In this document: in pieces, positions 24,387 through 32,472 of the stretch | How the letters are laid out: every line of letters starts with the position of its first letter | Numbering within the stretch: the stretch's first letter is position 1 | Assembly: GCA_963783865.1 (NCBI GenBank) | Contig: CAWAPD010000003.1 | Location: forward strand, 186,001 to 250,000 | Source: CAWAPD01 sp963783865 | Lineage (GTDB): Bacteria > Actinomycetota > Thermoleophilia > UBA2241 | Length of the DNA stretch: 64,000 nt | Reading direction: 5' to 3' | Notes under the pieces: generated by a model | Database searches by the model: none | What the model saw: the letters and a program-made list of their open reading frames with translations, nothing else | What the model was told of the DNA's origin: nothing | Program-made: the position numbers and the translations under genes

Positions 24387-25825
24387 GCCTGCGTGACTTC
24401 GTCGACCTGCTGCGCCGCGAGGGCGAGCTGGCCGAGGTCGCCGTCGAGGTCGACCCGTACCTCGAGATGGCCGAGATCGCCGACCGCACGAGCAAGGCGT
24501 ACGGGCCGGCGCTGCTGTTCCGGCGCCCGAAGACGGCCGGCGGTGCCGCGCCGCTGCCGGTGCTGATGAACCAGTTCGGCTCGGCCCGGCGGCTCGAGCT
24601 CGCCCTGGGCGCCCCGCTCGACGAGCTCGCGGCGCGCATCGGCGAGCTCGTGGAGCTGCAGGTGCCCAAGGGGCTGGTCGGCAAGGTCAAGGCGCTGGGT
24701 CAGCTCCGCGAGCTCGCCTCGTTCGCGCCGAAGGTCGTGAAGAAGGGGGAGGCGCGCGAGGTCGTCGTCGACCCGCCCGACCTCGCGCGCCTCCCCGTCC
24801 TCACGACCTGGCCCGGCGACGGGGGCCCGTTCATCACCCTGCCCGTCGTCTTCACCAAGGACCGCGACGGGCGTCGCAACGCCGGCATGTACCGCCTGCA
24901 GGTCTACGACGGGCGGACGACCGGCATGCACTGGCACGTGCACCACGACGGCGCCGCCAACTTCCGCGAGGCTGACGGGCGGCTCGAGGTCGCCGTCGCC
25001 CTCGGCACCGATCCCGCCGTGACCTACGCGGCGACGGCGCCCCTGCCGCCCGGCATCGACGAGATGATGTTCGCCGGGTTCCTGCGCGGCGCCCCGGTCG
25101 AGCTGGCGCCGTGCGTCACCGTCGGCCTCGAGGTGCCGGCCGACGCCGAGATCGTGCTCGAAGGCTACGTCGAGAAGGACGAGCGCCGCCGCGAGGGCCC
25201 GTTCGGCGACCACACCGGCTACTACTCGCTGGCCGACGACTACCCGGTCTTCCACCTCACTGCGATGAGCATGCGCCGCGACGCCGTCTACCCGGCGACG
25301 ATCGTCGGCCGCCCGCCGATGGAGGACTGCTACCTCGGCAAGGCCACCGAGCGCCTGTTCCTGCCGCTGCTGCGGCTCACGCTGCCCGAGATCGTCGACC
25401 TGGAGCTGCCGATCGAGGGCGTCTTCCACGACTGCGCCATCCTCTCGATCCGCAAGGCGTACCCCGGGCACGCCCGCAAGGTCATGAGCGCGGTGTGGGG
25501 GATGGGGCAGATGATGTTCACGAAGTTCGTCGTGATCGTCGACGAGCACGTCGACGTGCACGATCCCCGCGAGGTCGCCTGGCGCGTGTTCAACAACGTC
25601 GACCCGCGCCGCGACACCATGGTGGTGGACGGCCCGCTCGACGTGCTCGACCACTCCAGCCCGACGGCAGGCTACGGCGCCAAGATGGGCGTCGACGCGA
25701 CCAGGGCCTGGCCCGACGAGGGTCACCCGCGCGACTGGCCAGACGAGCTCGAGATGGACCCGGCCGTCGTGGCCCGCGTCACCGCGCGCTGGGCCGACTA
25801 CGGGCTGCCGTTCTCGACACGGTAG
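24383..25825 (+). CDS. ubiD: UbiD-family decarboxylase, probably menaquinone pathway
   Basis: 480 residues, typical UbiD length. Family blocks include MNQFGSARRLELALG, the prFMN-site region RNAGMYRLQVYDGRTTGMHWHVHHDGAANF, EGPFGDHTGYYSLADDYPVFHLTAM and DEHVDVHDPREVAWRVFNNVDPRRD. It would decarboxylate a prenylated hydroxynaphthoate using prenylated FMN made by UbiX (33691). UbiA, another pathway step, is two genes downstream. GTG 24383 overlaps the previous stop (GTGA) and is 6 bases from GGGAGG; GTG 24380 is the alternative. Confidence 0.92.
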   Translation: MSLRDFVDLLRREGELAEVAVEVDPYLEMAEIADRTSKAYGPALLFRRPKTAGGAAPLPVLMNQFGSARRLELALGAPLDELAARIGELVELQVPKGLVGKVKALGQLRELASFAPKVVKKGEAREVVVDPPDLARLPVLTTWPGDGGPFITLPVVFTKDRDGRRNAGMYRLQVYDGRTTGMHWHVHHDGAANFREADGRLEVAVALGTDPAVTYAATAPLPPGIDEMMFAGFLRGAPVELAPCVTVGLEVPADAEIVLEGYVEKDERRREGPFGDHTGYYSLADDYPVFHLTAMSMRRDAVYPATIVGRPPMEDCYLGKATERLFLPLLRLTLPEIVDLELPIEGVFHDCAILSIRKAYPGHARKVMSAVWGMGQMMFTKFVVIVDEHVDVHDPREVAWRVFNNVDPRRDTMVVDGPLDVLDHSSPTAGYGAKMGVDATRAWPDEGHPRDWPDELEMDPAVVARVTARWADYGLPFSTR

Positions 25826-25849
25826 GCGGGGTTCTCTACACTGCTGGGC

Positions 25850-26257
25850 ATGCCCACCGCAGGCGACAAGCCACCCGACAAGAAGAAGGCCGCCACCCCG
25901 GCGACCAAGAAGCCGGTGCCTGCGCGCGAAGCCGCGGCCGAGGCCCGGGAAGAGCCCGCGGACGCGGCCGAGCCGGCGGCCGTCGGCGACGCGGCGACCG
26001 CCGACCCCGCCCCCGCCCAGGGCGACCACATCGTCCACGCCCGCCGCTTCCTCGTGCTCTCGATCGTCAACTGGGTGATCGCGATCGTCTGCTGGGGCAT
26101 CAGCTCCTACCTCGGCGCGACGCGGCCGGCGAGCATGTTCACGTACACGATCCTGTTCGTGATCGCCATCGTGGCGGTCCTCGTCGGCTGCCTGTGCTGG
26201 CTGGTCTACCGCTTCGCGCACCCGGTGCCCGAAGAGACCGCCGGCGGCGCGCGCTAG
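25850..26257 (+). CDS. Small membrane protein with a charged N-terminal tail, unknown function
   Basis: 135 residues. Residues 1-60 are Lys/Ala/Glu/Pro-rich and presumably cytoplasmic. Two hydrophobic helices follow (about 67-88 and 98-122). TACACT at 25837-25842 ends 7 bases before the ATG and no ribosome-binding site is visible, so the mRNA may be leaderless. Its stop codon lies inside a hairpin (26243-26269). It sits between ubiD and ubiA. I recognise no family. Confidence 0.65.
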   Translation: MPTAGDKPPDKKKAATPATKKPVPAREAAAEAREEPADAAEPAAVGDAATADPAPAQGDHIVHARRFLVLSIVNWVIAIVCWGISSYLGATRPASMFTYTILFVIAIVAVLVGCLCWLVYRFAHPVPEETAGGAR

Positions 26258-26269
26258 GCGCGCGCCGCC
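26243..26269 (+). terminator. Hairpin overlapping the stop codon of the small membrane protein gene
   Basis: 11-bp perfect arms with a 5-base loop that contains the TAG stop (26255-26257). The ubiA start is only 8 bases beyond, so it may terminate, attenuate, or affect ubiA translation. Confidence 0.4.
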
Positions 26270-26276
26270 CCCTTCC

Positions 26277-27158
26277 ATGACCTCGGCCCAAGGCTCGGCG
26301 AGCATCGCCTCGCGCGGCGTCCGCTTCGCCCGCCTGATCAAGATCGAGCACAGCGTCTACGCGCTGCCGTTCGCCTACGCCGGCGCCGTGCTGGCCGAGA
26401 AGAGCATCCCGTCATGGTGGACCCTGTTCTGGATCACCGTCGCCATGGTCGCCGCGCGCAGCGCCGCGATGGCGCTGAACCGGCTGATCGACGCGAGCAT
26501 CGACGCGCGTAACCCGCGTACGGCGGGGCGCGAGCTCCCGACCGGCGCCGTCGGCCGCGGCGAGGTCCTCTTCTTCACCGTCCTGTCGCTGGCGGTGCTG
26601 GTGCTGTCGACGCTGTTCCTGTCGCCCCCCTGCCGCTACCTGTGGCCGATCGTGGTCGCGGCGTTCATCCTCTACCCCTACACGAAGCGGTTCACGGCCC
26701 TGTGCCACTACGCCCTGGGCCTGACCGACGGCCTCGCTCCCGCTGCTGCCTGGGTCGCCGTCGCGGGCACGGTCTCGCTGGCGCCGGTCCTGCTGTTCCT
26801 GGCCGTCGGGGCCTGGGTCGGGGGGTTCGACGTCATCTACGCGATCTTCGACGTCGACTTCGATCGCCGCGAGGGGATCCACTCGATCCCCGTGGCGCTG
26901 GGCTGGCGGCGGGCGCTGCTGGTCGCCGCGCTCTCTCACGCCGTCGCCGTCATCTTGCTGGTCGTAGCGGGCCTGCTGATCGGCCTGCCGCCCGTCTACT
27001 ACGTGGGCTGCGCAGTGGTCGCCGGTCTGCTCCTCTGGTCGCACGTCGACATCGCCCGCCGCGGCCTGGCGCGCGTCGGGATGGGGTTCATGACGGTGAA
27101 CGGGGTGGTCGGTATCGTGTACGGCGTCGTCGCCGTCGTGGCCGTCCTGGCGTCCTGA
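26277..27158 (+). CDS. ubiA: UbiA-family prenyltransferase (MqnP-like)
   Basis: 293 residues with about eight to nine membrane helices. It carries both Asp-rich prenyl-diphosphate/Mg motifs of UbiA enzymes, NRLIDASIDARNPRTAGRELP (~70) and DVIYAIFDVDFDRREGIHSIP (~185). It would attach the polyprenyl chain to the quinone ring in the cytoplasmic membrane. With mqnA/E/C, ubiD and ubiX in the same window, the likeliest acceptor is dihydroxynaphthoate of the futalosine route (MqnP). The ATG at 26277 lacks a clear ribosome-binding site. Confidence 0.92.
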   Translation: MTSAQGSASIASRGVRFARLIKIEHSVYALPFAYAGAVLAEKSIPSWWTLFWITVAMVAARSAAMALNRLIDASIDARNPRTAGRELPTGAVGRGEVLFFTVLSLAVLVLSTLFLSPPCRYLWPIVVAAFILYPYTKRFTALCHYALGLTDGLAPAAAWVAVAGTVSLAPVLLFLAVGAWVGGFDVIYAIFDVDFDRREGIHSIPVALGWRRALLVAALSHAVAVILLVVAGLLIGLPPVYYVGCAVVAGLLLWSHVDIARRGLARVGMGFMTVNGVVGIVYGVVAVVAVLAS

Positions 27159-27193
27159 TGGCGCTCGCCCTTTCGCAGCCCGCGCGGCCACGT

Positions 27194-27221
27194 TTGACAC
27201 TATATGGGTGATTGATACACT
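27194..27221 (+). promoter_or_regulatory. Strong candidate promoter of the multihaem cytochrome operon
   Basis: TTGACA (27194-27199), a 16-base spacer, then TACACT (27216-27221). This is one of the best sigma-70-like promoters in the window. The first cytochrome gene starts 66 bases downstream. The local sequence is unusually AT-rich. Confidence 0.65.
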
Positions 27222-27287
27222 CGTCACAAGCTCACGCCGAGCGCCTTGTGCGCGTGCGTGCACGACAGTCTGAGCTACGAGGGGAGC

Positions 27288-28271
27288 ATGTCGGGGAGCC
27301 AGGGACCGGGGGCAGAGACGCCGCGCGAAGCGCCCCCGCGACCGCAGCCCCGTGAGCGACGCGGGCGCCCCTGGTGGGTGACCGTCCTCGCCCTGATCGG
27401 CGCCTTCGCCCTGGTCGTCATCGTCGTCGCCATACCGGTGCGGCTCACCTCGAGCTCGTCGTACTGCACGTCCTGCCATGCGATGAAGCAGGCAGGCGCG
27501 ACCTGGAGTCGCTCGGCCCACGCCGAGGTCCAGTGCGTGCAGTGCCACATCGACCCGGGTCTTGGCCACGCCGTCGTCTGGCGGGTGCAGGAAGCCAAGA
27601 ACATCTGGGCTTCGTATCTGGACGCCGGCAAGGGCATGGCCGCCAGCGTGCACCGGCCGAGCAACGCCGCCTGCCTGCACTGCCACCCGATGAAGAACCT
27701 GCCGAGCGTGTCCGGCGACATCAAGATCCCGCACGCCACGCACGTCTCGATGCGGAACCTGACCTGCGCCGACTGTCACTCCAGCGTCTCTCACGCCCGG
27801 CCCGGGCAGTCCTCGACCGTCTCCATGGCGGTCTGCACCATGTGCCACAACGGGCGCGAGGCGCCGGACGCGTGCACCACCTGCCACGTCAAGGCGCCGC
27901 CGACGGACGTCCACCCCGCCGACTTCATCACCACCCACGGGCAGCAGGCCCAGGGGCGCGAGGCCGACTGCCTGCGCTGTCACCACGACAAGGCGGCGTT
28001 CTGCGACGCCTGTCACGCCCGGGCGCCGGCCTCGCACTTCGCCGGCGACTGGCGGTACTCGCACGGCGCCAAAGCCAGGGCCGACAAGGCCGCCTGCCTG
28101 GGCTGCCACGACGAGCAGACCTTCTGCCAGCAATGCCATCAGGTCGACCACCCGAGCGACTGGCCCACCGCCCACGCGACGGTGGCGGCCCAGGGCACCG
28201 CGTCGTGCCTCGTCTGTCACCCGCGCGCGATGTGCGACCGCTGTCATGCGGCCAACGGGGTGACTCCGTGA
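27288..28271 (+). CDS. Membrane-anchored dodecahaem cytochrome c (NapC/NirT-like N-terminus)
   Basis: 327 residues with 12 CXXCH haem-binding motifs. A Pro/Arg-rich cytoplasmic tail (1-28) precedes one membrane helix (~29-50). The first haem follows at once as YCTSCHAMKQ, the CXXCHxM arrangement seen in NapC/NirT quinol-oxidising cytochromes. Haems are paired in the second half (e.g. CLRCHHDKAAFCDACH). It probably takes electrons from menaquinol and passes them to exported cytochromes. The ATG at 27288 follows GAGGGGAGC. Its stop overlaps the next start (GTGA). Confidence 0.92.
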   Translation: MSGSQGPGAETPREAPPRPQPRERRGRPWWVTVLALIGAFALVVIVVAIPVRLTSSSSYCTSCHAMKQAGATWSRSAHAEVQCVQCHIDPGLGHAVVWRVQEAKNIWASYLDAGKGMAASVHRPSNAACLHCHPMKNLPSVSGDIKIPHATHVSMRNLTCADCHSSVSHARPGQSSTVSMAVCTMCHNGREAPDACTTCHVKAPPTDVHPADFITTHGQQAQGREADCLRCHHDKAAFCDACHARAPASHFAGDWRYSHGAKARADKAACLGCHDEQTFCQQCHQVDHPSDWPTAHATVAAQGTASCLVCHPRAMCDRCHAANGVTP

Positions 28272-29143
28272 GGCGCACCGTGAGAGTGCTCGTCGCGGGC
28301 GTGCTCGTGGTCCTGGCCGCCGGCGCGGCGGCGGTCGCGCCGGCGCCCGCCGCCGCCGCCCAGACCACCACGCAGAACGACCGCTGCTTCGCCTGCCACG
28401 AGCGCCCCGGTCTCGGCACCGTCGACGTGAACGGCGAGCAGAAGAGCCTCACCGTCGATCGCGCCGCCTACGAAGCCTCGGTGCACTCACTGCTCGACTG
28501 CACGAGCTGTCACGTCGGCTTCAAGGCCGACAAGCACTCGGCGGAGGAGACGAAGGACTGGTACTCCGAGGCGACGCTGCAAGCCTGCGGCAACTGTCAC
28601 GGCAAGGAGTACGCCATGTACTCCGGCTCGTTCCACGGCAAGCTCGAGCTCAAGGACGGTGCGTCCAGCGGCGTCCCGACCTGCGGCGACTGCCACGGCT
28701 CCCATGCCATCATCGACCCATCGACACAGGCCTTCCGCACGCAGATCACGCAGCGCTGCGAGGCCTGCCACGGAGGCAAGGCGACGAGCTACCTCGACTC
28801 CTATCACGGCAAGGCCTTCCAGCTCGGGCGCTCCGATACGGCCACCTGCCCGGATTGCCACGGCGGCCATCAGATCCTGCCCGCCTCCGACCCGGCCAGC
28901 ACCATCTCCGCGCAGCACGTCGTGGCCACTTGCCAGAAGTGCCATCCGGGCGCCAACGCGTCGTTCGCCAGCTACCGCGTGCACGCCAACCCCAGCTCGA
29001 CCCACTCCGGTTGGGTGATCTTCAGCGTCAATCTCTTCTACATCGTCCTGATCGCCGTCGTCTTCACGTTCGGGGGGGTGCACAGTGTCCTCTACTTCTT
29101 CCGCGGCCGTAAGCTCGGTCTCTACCGACGCGACTCCGAGTGA
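28268..29143 (+). CDS. Heptahaem cytochrome c with signal peptide and C-terminal membrane helix
   Basis: 291 residues. A signal peptide (about 1-31) precedes seven CXXCH motifs (CFACH, CTSCH, CGNCH, CGDCH, CEACH, CPDCH, CQKCH). One hydrophobic helix near 255-278 and a basic cytoplasmic end (FFRGRKLGLYRRDSE) follow. Extra His residues (SVHSLL, SFHGKL, SYHGKAF) are likely distal ligands. The GTG at 28268 overlaps the preceding stop. The downstream cytochrome b starts 59 bases before its end, so these two probably form a membrane complex. Confidence 0.92.
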   Translation: MRRTVRVLVAGVLVVLAAGAAAVAPAPAAAAQTTTQNDRCFACHERPGLGTVDVNGEQKSLTVDRAAYEASVHSLLDCTSCHVGFKADKHSAEETKDWYSEATLQACGNCHGKEYAMYSGSFHGKLELKDGASSGVPTCGDCHGSHAIIDPSTQAFRTQITQRCEACHGGKATSYLDSYHGKAFQLGRSDTATCPDCHGGHQILPASDPASTISAQHVVATCQKCHPGANASFASYRVHANPSSTHSGWVIFSVNLFYIVLIAVVFTFGGVHSVLYFFRGRKLGLYRRDSE

Positions 29144-29966
29144 GCTGAAGCTGGAATACAAGCGCTTCCGCGCGTTCCATCGCTGGATGCACTTCCTCGC
29201 GATGTCGAGCTTCACGGTGCTCGTGTTCACCGGCATGCCGCTGAAGTACAAGGACGCCCGCTGGTCGCACTGGGTCATGGACGGCATCGGCGGCGTGACC
29301 ACCGCCGGCGTGCTGCACCGGCTCGCGGCCCTGGTGACGATGGCCTACTTCGCCATGGAGCTCGTCTACCTCGCCGTCCAGGTGGTCAAGGTGCGCGGCC
29401 GCGTCTGGGGCCAGAACAGCATCGTCCCGAGCACGAAAGACGTGCGCGACATCAGGGATATGTTCCGCTGGTTCTTCGGCAGGGGTCCGTTCCCCCAGTT
29501 CGCGCGCTTCACCTACTGGGAGAAGTTCGACTTCTGGTCGCTGTTGGCCGGAACGGTGATCATCGGCGGCACCGGCCTGATGATGTGGTTCCCGGTGCAG
29601 ACGACCAAGTATCTGCCGGGGATCTCCCTCAACGTCGCGCTGGTGATCCACTCCAACGAGGCGCTGCTGGCGATGGGCGTGATCTTCATCTTCGTGCACC
29701 TGTTCAGCGCCCACGGCCGGCCCGGGTCGTTCCCCATCGACAAGGTGATCTTCACCGGCTCGCTGCCGGTCGAGCACTACCGCGAGGAGCGGCCGCTCGA
29801 GTACGCCGAGCGCGTGCGTGAGGGCACGCTGGGCGAGGTGCTGGTGCCGCCGCCGCGGGGCGCGGCCCGGCGCATCGGCAACGTCATCTGGTGGACGATC
29901 ACGGCGATCGCCATGCTCGCCGCGGCCGGGCTGGCCGCGTTCATCGCCTGGAGCATCGTCGCCTGA
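29085..29966 (+). CDS. Membrane cytochrome b subunit
   Basis: 293 residues with about five hydrophobic helices. His residues likely to bind two b-haems occur in FRAFHRWMHFLAM (~30), TTAGVLHRLAALVTM (~78), NVALVIHSNEALLAMG (~188) and FVHLFSAHG (~205). The pattern resembles formate dehydrogenase/thiosulfate reductase-type cytochrome b (Ni/Fe-hydrogenase b-like). It probably exchanges electrons between menaquinone and the heptahaem protein. The only plausible start is GTG 29085, preceded by a G-rich tract, which gives a 59-base out-of-frame overlap with the upstream gene. Confidence 0.87.
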   Translation: MSSTSSAAVSSVSTDATPSELKLEYKRFRAFHRWMHFLAMSSFTVLVFTGMPLKYKDARWSHWVMDGIGGVTTAGVLHRLAALVTMAYFAMELVYLAVQVVKVRGRVWGQNSIVPSTKDVRDIRDMFRWFFGRGPFPQFARFTYWEKFDFWSLLAGTVIIGGTGLMMWFPVQTTKYLPGISLNVALVIHSNEALLAMGVIFIFVHLFSAHGRPGSFPIDKVIFTGSLPVEHYREERPLEYAERVREGTLGEVLVPPPRGAARRIGNVIWWTITAIAMLAAAGLAAFIAWSIVA

Positions 29967-30031
29967 CGGCGGTCGCGCATGCGTCGCTCTGGTAGAGTCG
30001 TTCGGGTCGTGGGATGAGGGAGGTCTTCCGC

Positions 30032-31210
30032 ATGGGCGCGCACCGTGTCGTCCGGGTCCGGATCGCGAGGCCGCTGGCCGTCGCGCTGCTCGTGCTGTGC
30101 GCGGGGGCGGCGGCGAGCATGCTCGCCGCCGCCCCCGCGCACGCCTTCCCCGCCTGGGCGCACGACGGCGCCACATGCGCGTGGTGCCACACCTCGTCGG
30201 GGACCCCCACCAACGCGACGTGCCAGTACTGCCACAGGATCTCGTTCAACGTGAACCCGGGCTACGACTGCTGGAGCTGTCACGAGCCGGGCACCTCGAC
30301 CGCCGGTTACGCGGCCGACTGCACCCAGACCTGTCATCTGTGGGACCCCGCCACCGGCTCCTACGACGTCGCGTTCACGCACGGGACGCAGCCGCACACC
30401 GGCGCCGATGTCGAGCCCTGCACGAGCTGCCACGGCGTCTGCGTCTCGGTGACGGACGCCGACGATAGCCCGCATCACAGCGGCGTCACCATGCAGCCGC
30501 CGACCTGCGCGCAGTGCCACAACGGCACGACGGCGAGCTTCGAGGCGAACCACGACCAAGTCACGCCCGAGTGCACGGCGTGCCACGACGGGATGGACAT
30601 CCCGACGCAACCGGCGGTCTGCGAGCGGTGCCACAAGGCGAAGACCTACGGCAGCCAGGTCTGCACGACCTGCCACAGCACGACCGGCGAGCTCGGCCTC
30701 GAGACCGTACACACCACCACCCCGACCGTGCCGGGCTGCACGACGTGCCACAAGGGGTTCCAGAAGCACGCCGGCAAGGTCGCCTGCACCAAATGCCACA
30801 CGAAGGTCAAGACCTTCCACCACGGCGTCACCTCGACGGCCGGCAAGAAGACCTGTACGGCCTGTCACTCCAAGACCCACAACGGCTGGAAGATCCCCGC
30901 CTCGAAGTGTTCGAGCTGCCACAAGGGCAACGCGCCCAAGGGCTCGCCGGCCCCGCAGCATTCCAAGAAGGTGACGCGCTCGGTCTCGTGCCGGCGCTGC
31001 CACAGTAACCAGACCCACGCCACCGTTTCCTGCACGACGTGCCACGGCAGAGGCTTCCACGGCCGCTCGGTCATCCCGACCTCGTCCACCTGCCTGAGAT
31101 GTCACAGCAGCGCCGCGGCCCACGCCGTCGGGTTCTTCTGCACGCTCTGCCACCCGCGCGCGGTCCACAACGCCCACCCGAACGCCGGCTCCGTGGCAGG
31201 CCGGCCCTGA
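30032..31210 (+). CDS. Exported multihaem cytochrome c (16 CXXCH plus one CX3CH)
   Basis: 392 residues. A signal peptide with a basic N-region and long Ala/Leu core ends near AHA-FPAWAHDG. There are 16 canonical CXXCH motifs and one CTQTCH (CX3CH). No C-terminal membrane span is seen, so it is probably soluble or surface-associated. Lys/Thr-rich spacers separate evenly spaced haems in the second half. ATG 30032 is preferred: AGGGAGG lies 9 bases upstream, whereas ATG 30014 has none. A TAGAGT -10-like hexamer is at 29993-29998. Its stop shares CTGA with the next gene. Confidence 0.9.
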   Translation: MGAHRVVRVRIARPLAVALLVLCAGAAASMLAAAPAHAFPAWAHDGATCAWCHTSSGTPTNATCQYCHRISFNVNPGYDCWSCHEPGTSTAGYAADCTQTCHLWDPATGSYDVAFTHGTQPHTGADVEPCTSCHGVCVSVTDADDSPHHSGVTMQPPTCAQCHNGTTASFEANHDQVTPECTACHDGMDIPTQPAVCERCHKAKTYGSQVCTTCHSTTGELGLETVHTTTPTVPGCTTCHKGFQKHAGKVACTKCHTKVKTFHHGVTSTAGKKTCTACHSKTHNGWKIPASKCSSCHKGNAPKGSPAPQHSKKVTRSVSCRRCHSNQTHATVSCTTCHGRGFHGRSVIPTSSTCLRCHSSAAAHAVGFFCTLCHPRAVHNAHPNAGSVAGRP

Positions 31211-32304
31211 AGCTCCTCGTCACACGCCGCCTGCTGACGGTCTCGATCGTGGTGGTGACCGCGTTCGTCGTCGTCACGGCCGCTCTGTTCCTGGCCACCT
31301 CGACGTCCGCGTTCTGCGGCCTGTGCCACAACATGAAGCCGAGCGTCGACGCCTACAGGCATTCGCCCCACGCAGGCATCAACTGCGAGGAGTGTCACAC
31401 CAAGCCGGGGCCGTTCTTCTTCCTCACGGCCAAGCTCGAAGCCCTCCAGGAGCCGGTCAAGCAGCTCACCGGCTACGAGGTGCCCATCCTCGGCTCGGTC
31501 CAGAACGCCTCGTGCCGGCGCTGCCACACCGACAAGCAGCTCTTCCCGACGATCTCGAAGAACGGGATCAGGGTGAACCACGAGCACCTGATCCTGGCCG
31601 GCTACCAGTGCAGCACCTGCCATTCGACGGTGGCCCACGGCACTGCCGTTCCGGTGGGCTCCCAGACCTACCCGACGATGGACAAGTGCCTCGTGTGCCA
31701 CAACAACCGGTATACGGGGCTCGACGGCAAGGTGGCGACGTCGGAGTGCGACCTCTGCCACAAGACACCGCCGGCGGGCGCCAAGCCCAGCAACCACACC
31801 GACGCCTGGATCAAGATCCACGGCACGAACGGGATCCTGTCGACCTGCAGCGCCTGCCACCCCGAGCGCGGCGCCACGCCGCCGCCCGGCGTGCCGGGGT
31901 CGCCGCCGAACTGCGTCGACTGCCACCACGGCGTGCTGATGCCACACGCCGCCGACTGGGTGAAGGCCCACGGCGGCGTCGAGCAGAAGCTCGGCCTCAA
32001 GGCGTGCGAGCAGTGCCACGACAAGCGCACCTACTGCGACGGCTGCCACCAGGTGCCGGTGCCGCATCCCGCCGGCTGGCTCGGCGAGCACCGCCAGCAG
32101 GCGGCCCAGCACGTGGGGAGCTGCCTGAACTGCCACAGCCAGGCCGACTGTCAGACCTGCCACGCGGCGCACGACAAGGGCACGCCGCGGGCGCACCGGT
32201 ACTTCAGGGGCTGGGCCCCCGTCTGGTCCCCGCCGGCCACACCCTCCGCGGCTCCGTCGGCGCCTCCGACCTCGGCCCTGTCCCCGTCTGCGAGCGGACT
32301 CTGA
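31207..32304 (+). CDS. Membrane-anchored dodecahaem cytochrome c, apparent CTG start
   Basis: 365 residues with 12 CXXCH motifs. The N-terminus reads (M)KLLVTRRLLTVSIVVVTAFVVVTAALFLATSTSAFCGLCHNMK: a positive start, one membrane helix, then a NapC/NirT-like CXXCHxM haem. No in-frame ATG, GTG or TTG lies between the preceding gene and the helix. The CTG at 31207 overlaps the upstream TGA as CTGA, copying the GTGA/ATGA junctions elsewhere in the operon. The upstream in-frame ORF is not cytochrome-like. The C-terminus (~340-365) is Pro/Ser/Ala-rich. It is likely a second quinol-linked cytochrome. Confidence 0.87.
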   Translation: MKLLVTRRLLTVSIVVVTAFVVVTAALFLATSTSAFCGLCHNMKPSVDAYRHSPHAGINCEECHTKPGPFFFLTAKLEALQEPVKQLTGYEVPILGSVQNASCRRCHTDKQLFPTISKNGIRVNHEHLILAGYQCSTCHSTVAHGTAVPVGSQTYPTMDKCLVCHNNRYTGLDGKVATSECDLCHKTPPAGAKPSNHTDAWIKIHGTNGILSTCSACHPERGATPPPGVPGSPPNCVDCHHGVLMPHAADWVKAHGGVEQKLGLKACEQCHDKRTYCDGCHQVPVPHPAGWLGEHRQQAAQHVGSCLNCHSQADCQTCHAAHDKGTPRAHRYFRGWAPVWSPPATPSAAPSAPPTSALSPSASGL

Positions 32305-32305
32305 G

Positions 32306-32472
32306 ATGCCCGACGCGCCCGACGACAAGCGGCCTCCCGAGGAAGCGGTGCCCGACGCCCCCGACGACAAGCGGTCTCCCGATGAGCCGGTGACGCCGGA
32401 GAAGCCGGTGACGCCGGAAGGGCCGGCGACGTCCGATGAGCCGGTGACGCCGGAGAAGCCGGCGACACCGGC
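32306..32472 (+). repeat. Short tandem repeats encoding the Pro/Glu-rich cytoplasmic tail
   Basis: Degenerate in-frame repeats include two copies of a segment coding PDAPDDKR and several 12-18 base units built on CCGGTGACGCCGGAGAAG. They could vary in number between strains. Confidence 0.6.

Noticed and set aside
27194..27230. Possible Rex operator before the cytochrome operon (TCACAAG)
   Set aside because: Only one half-site is present; no TTGTGAA partner at the proper spacing was found.
31039..31206. Upstream extension of the dodecahaem cytochrome to an ATG at 31039
   Set aside because: It would overlap the preceding cytochrome by 172 bases out of frame and add a non-cytochrome Arg/Pro-rich N-terminus before the signal anchor.
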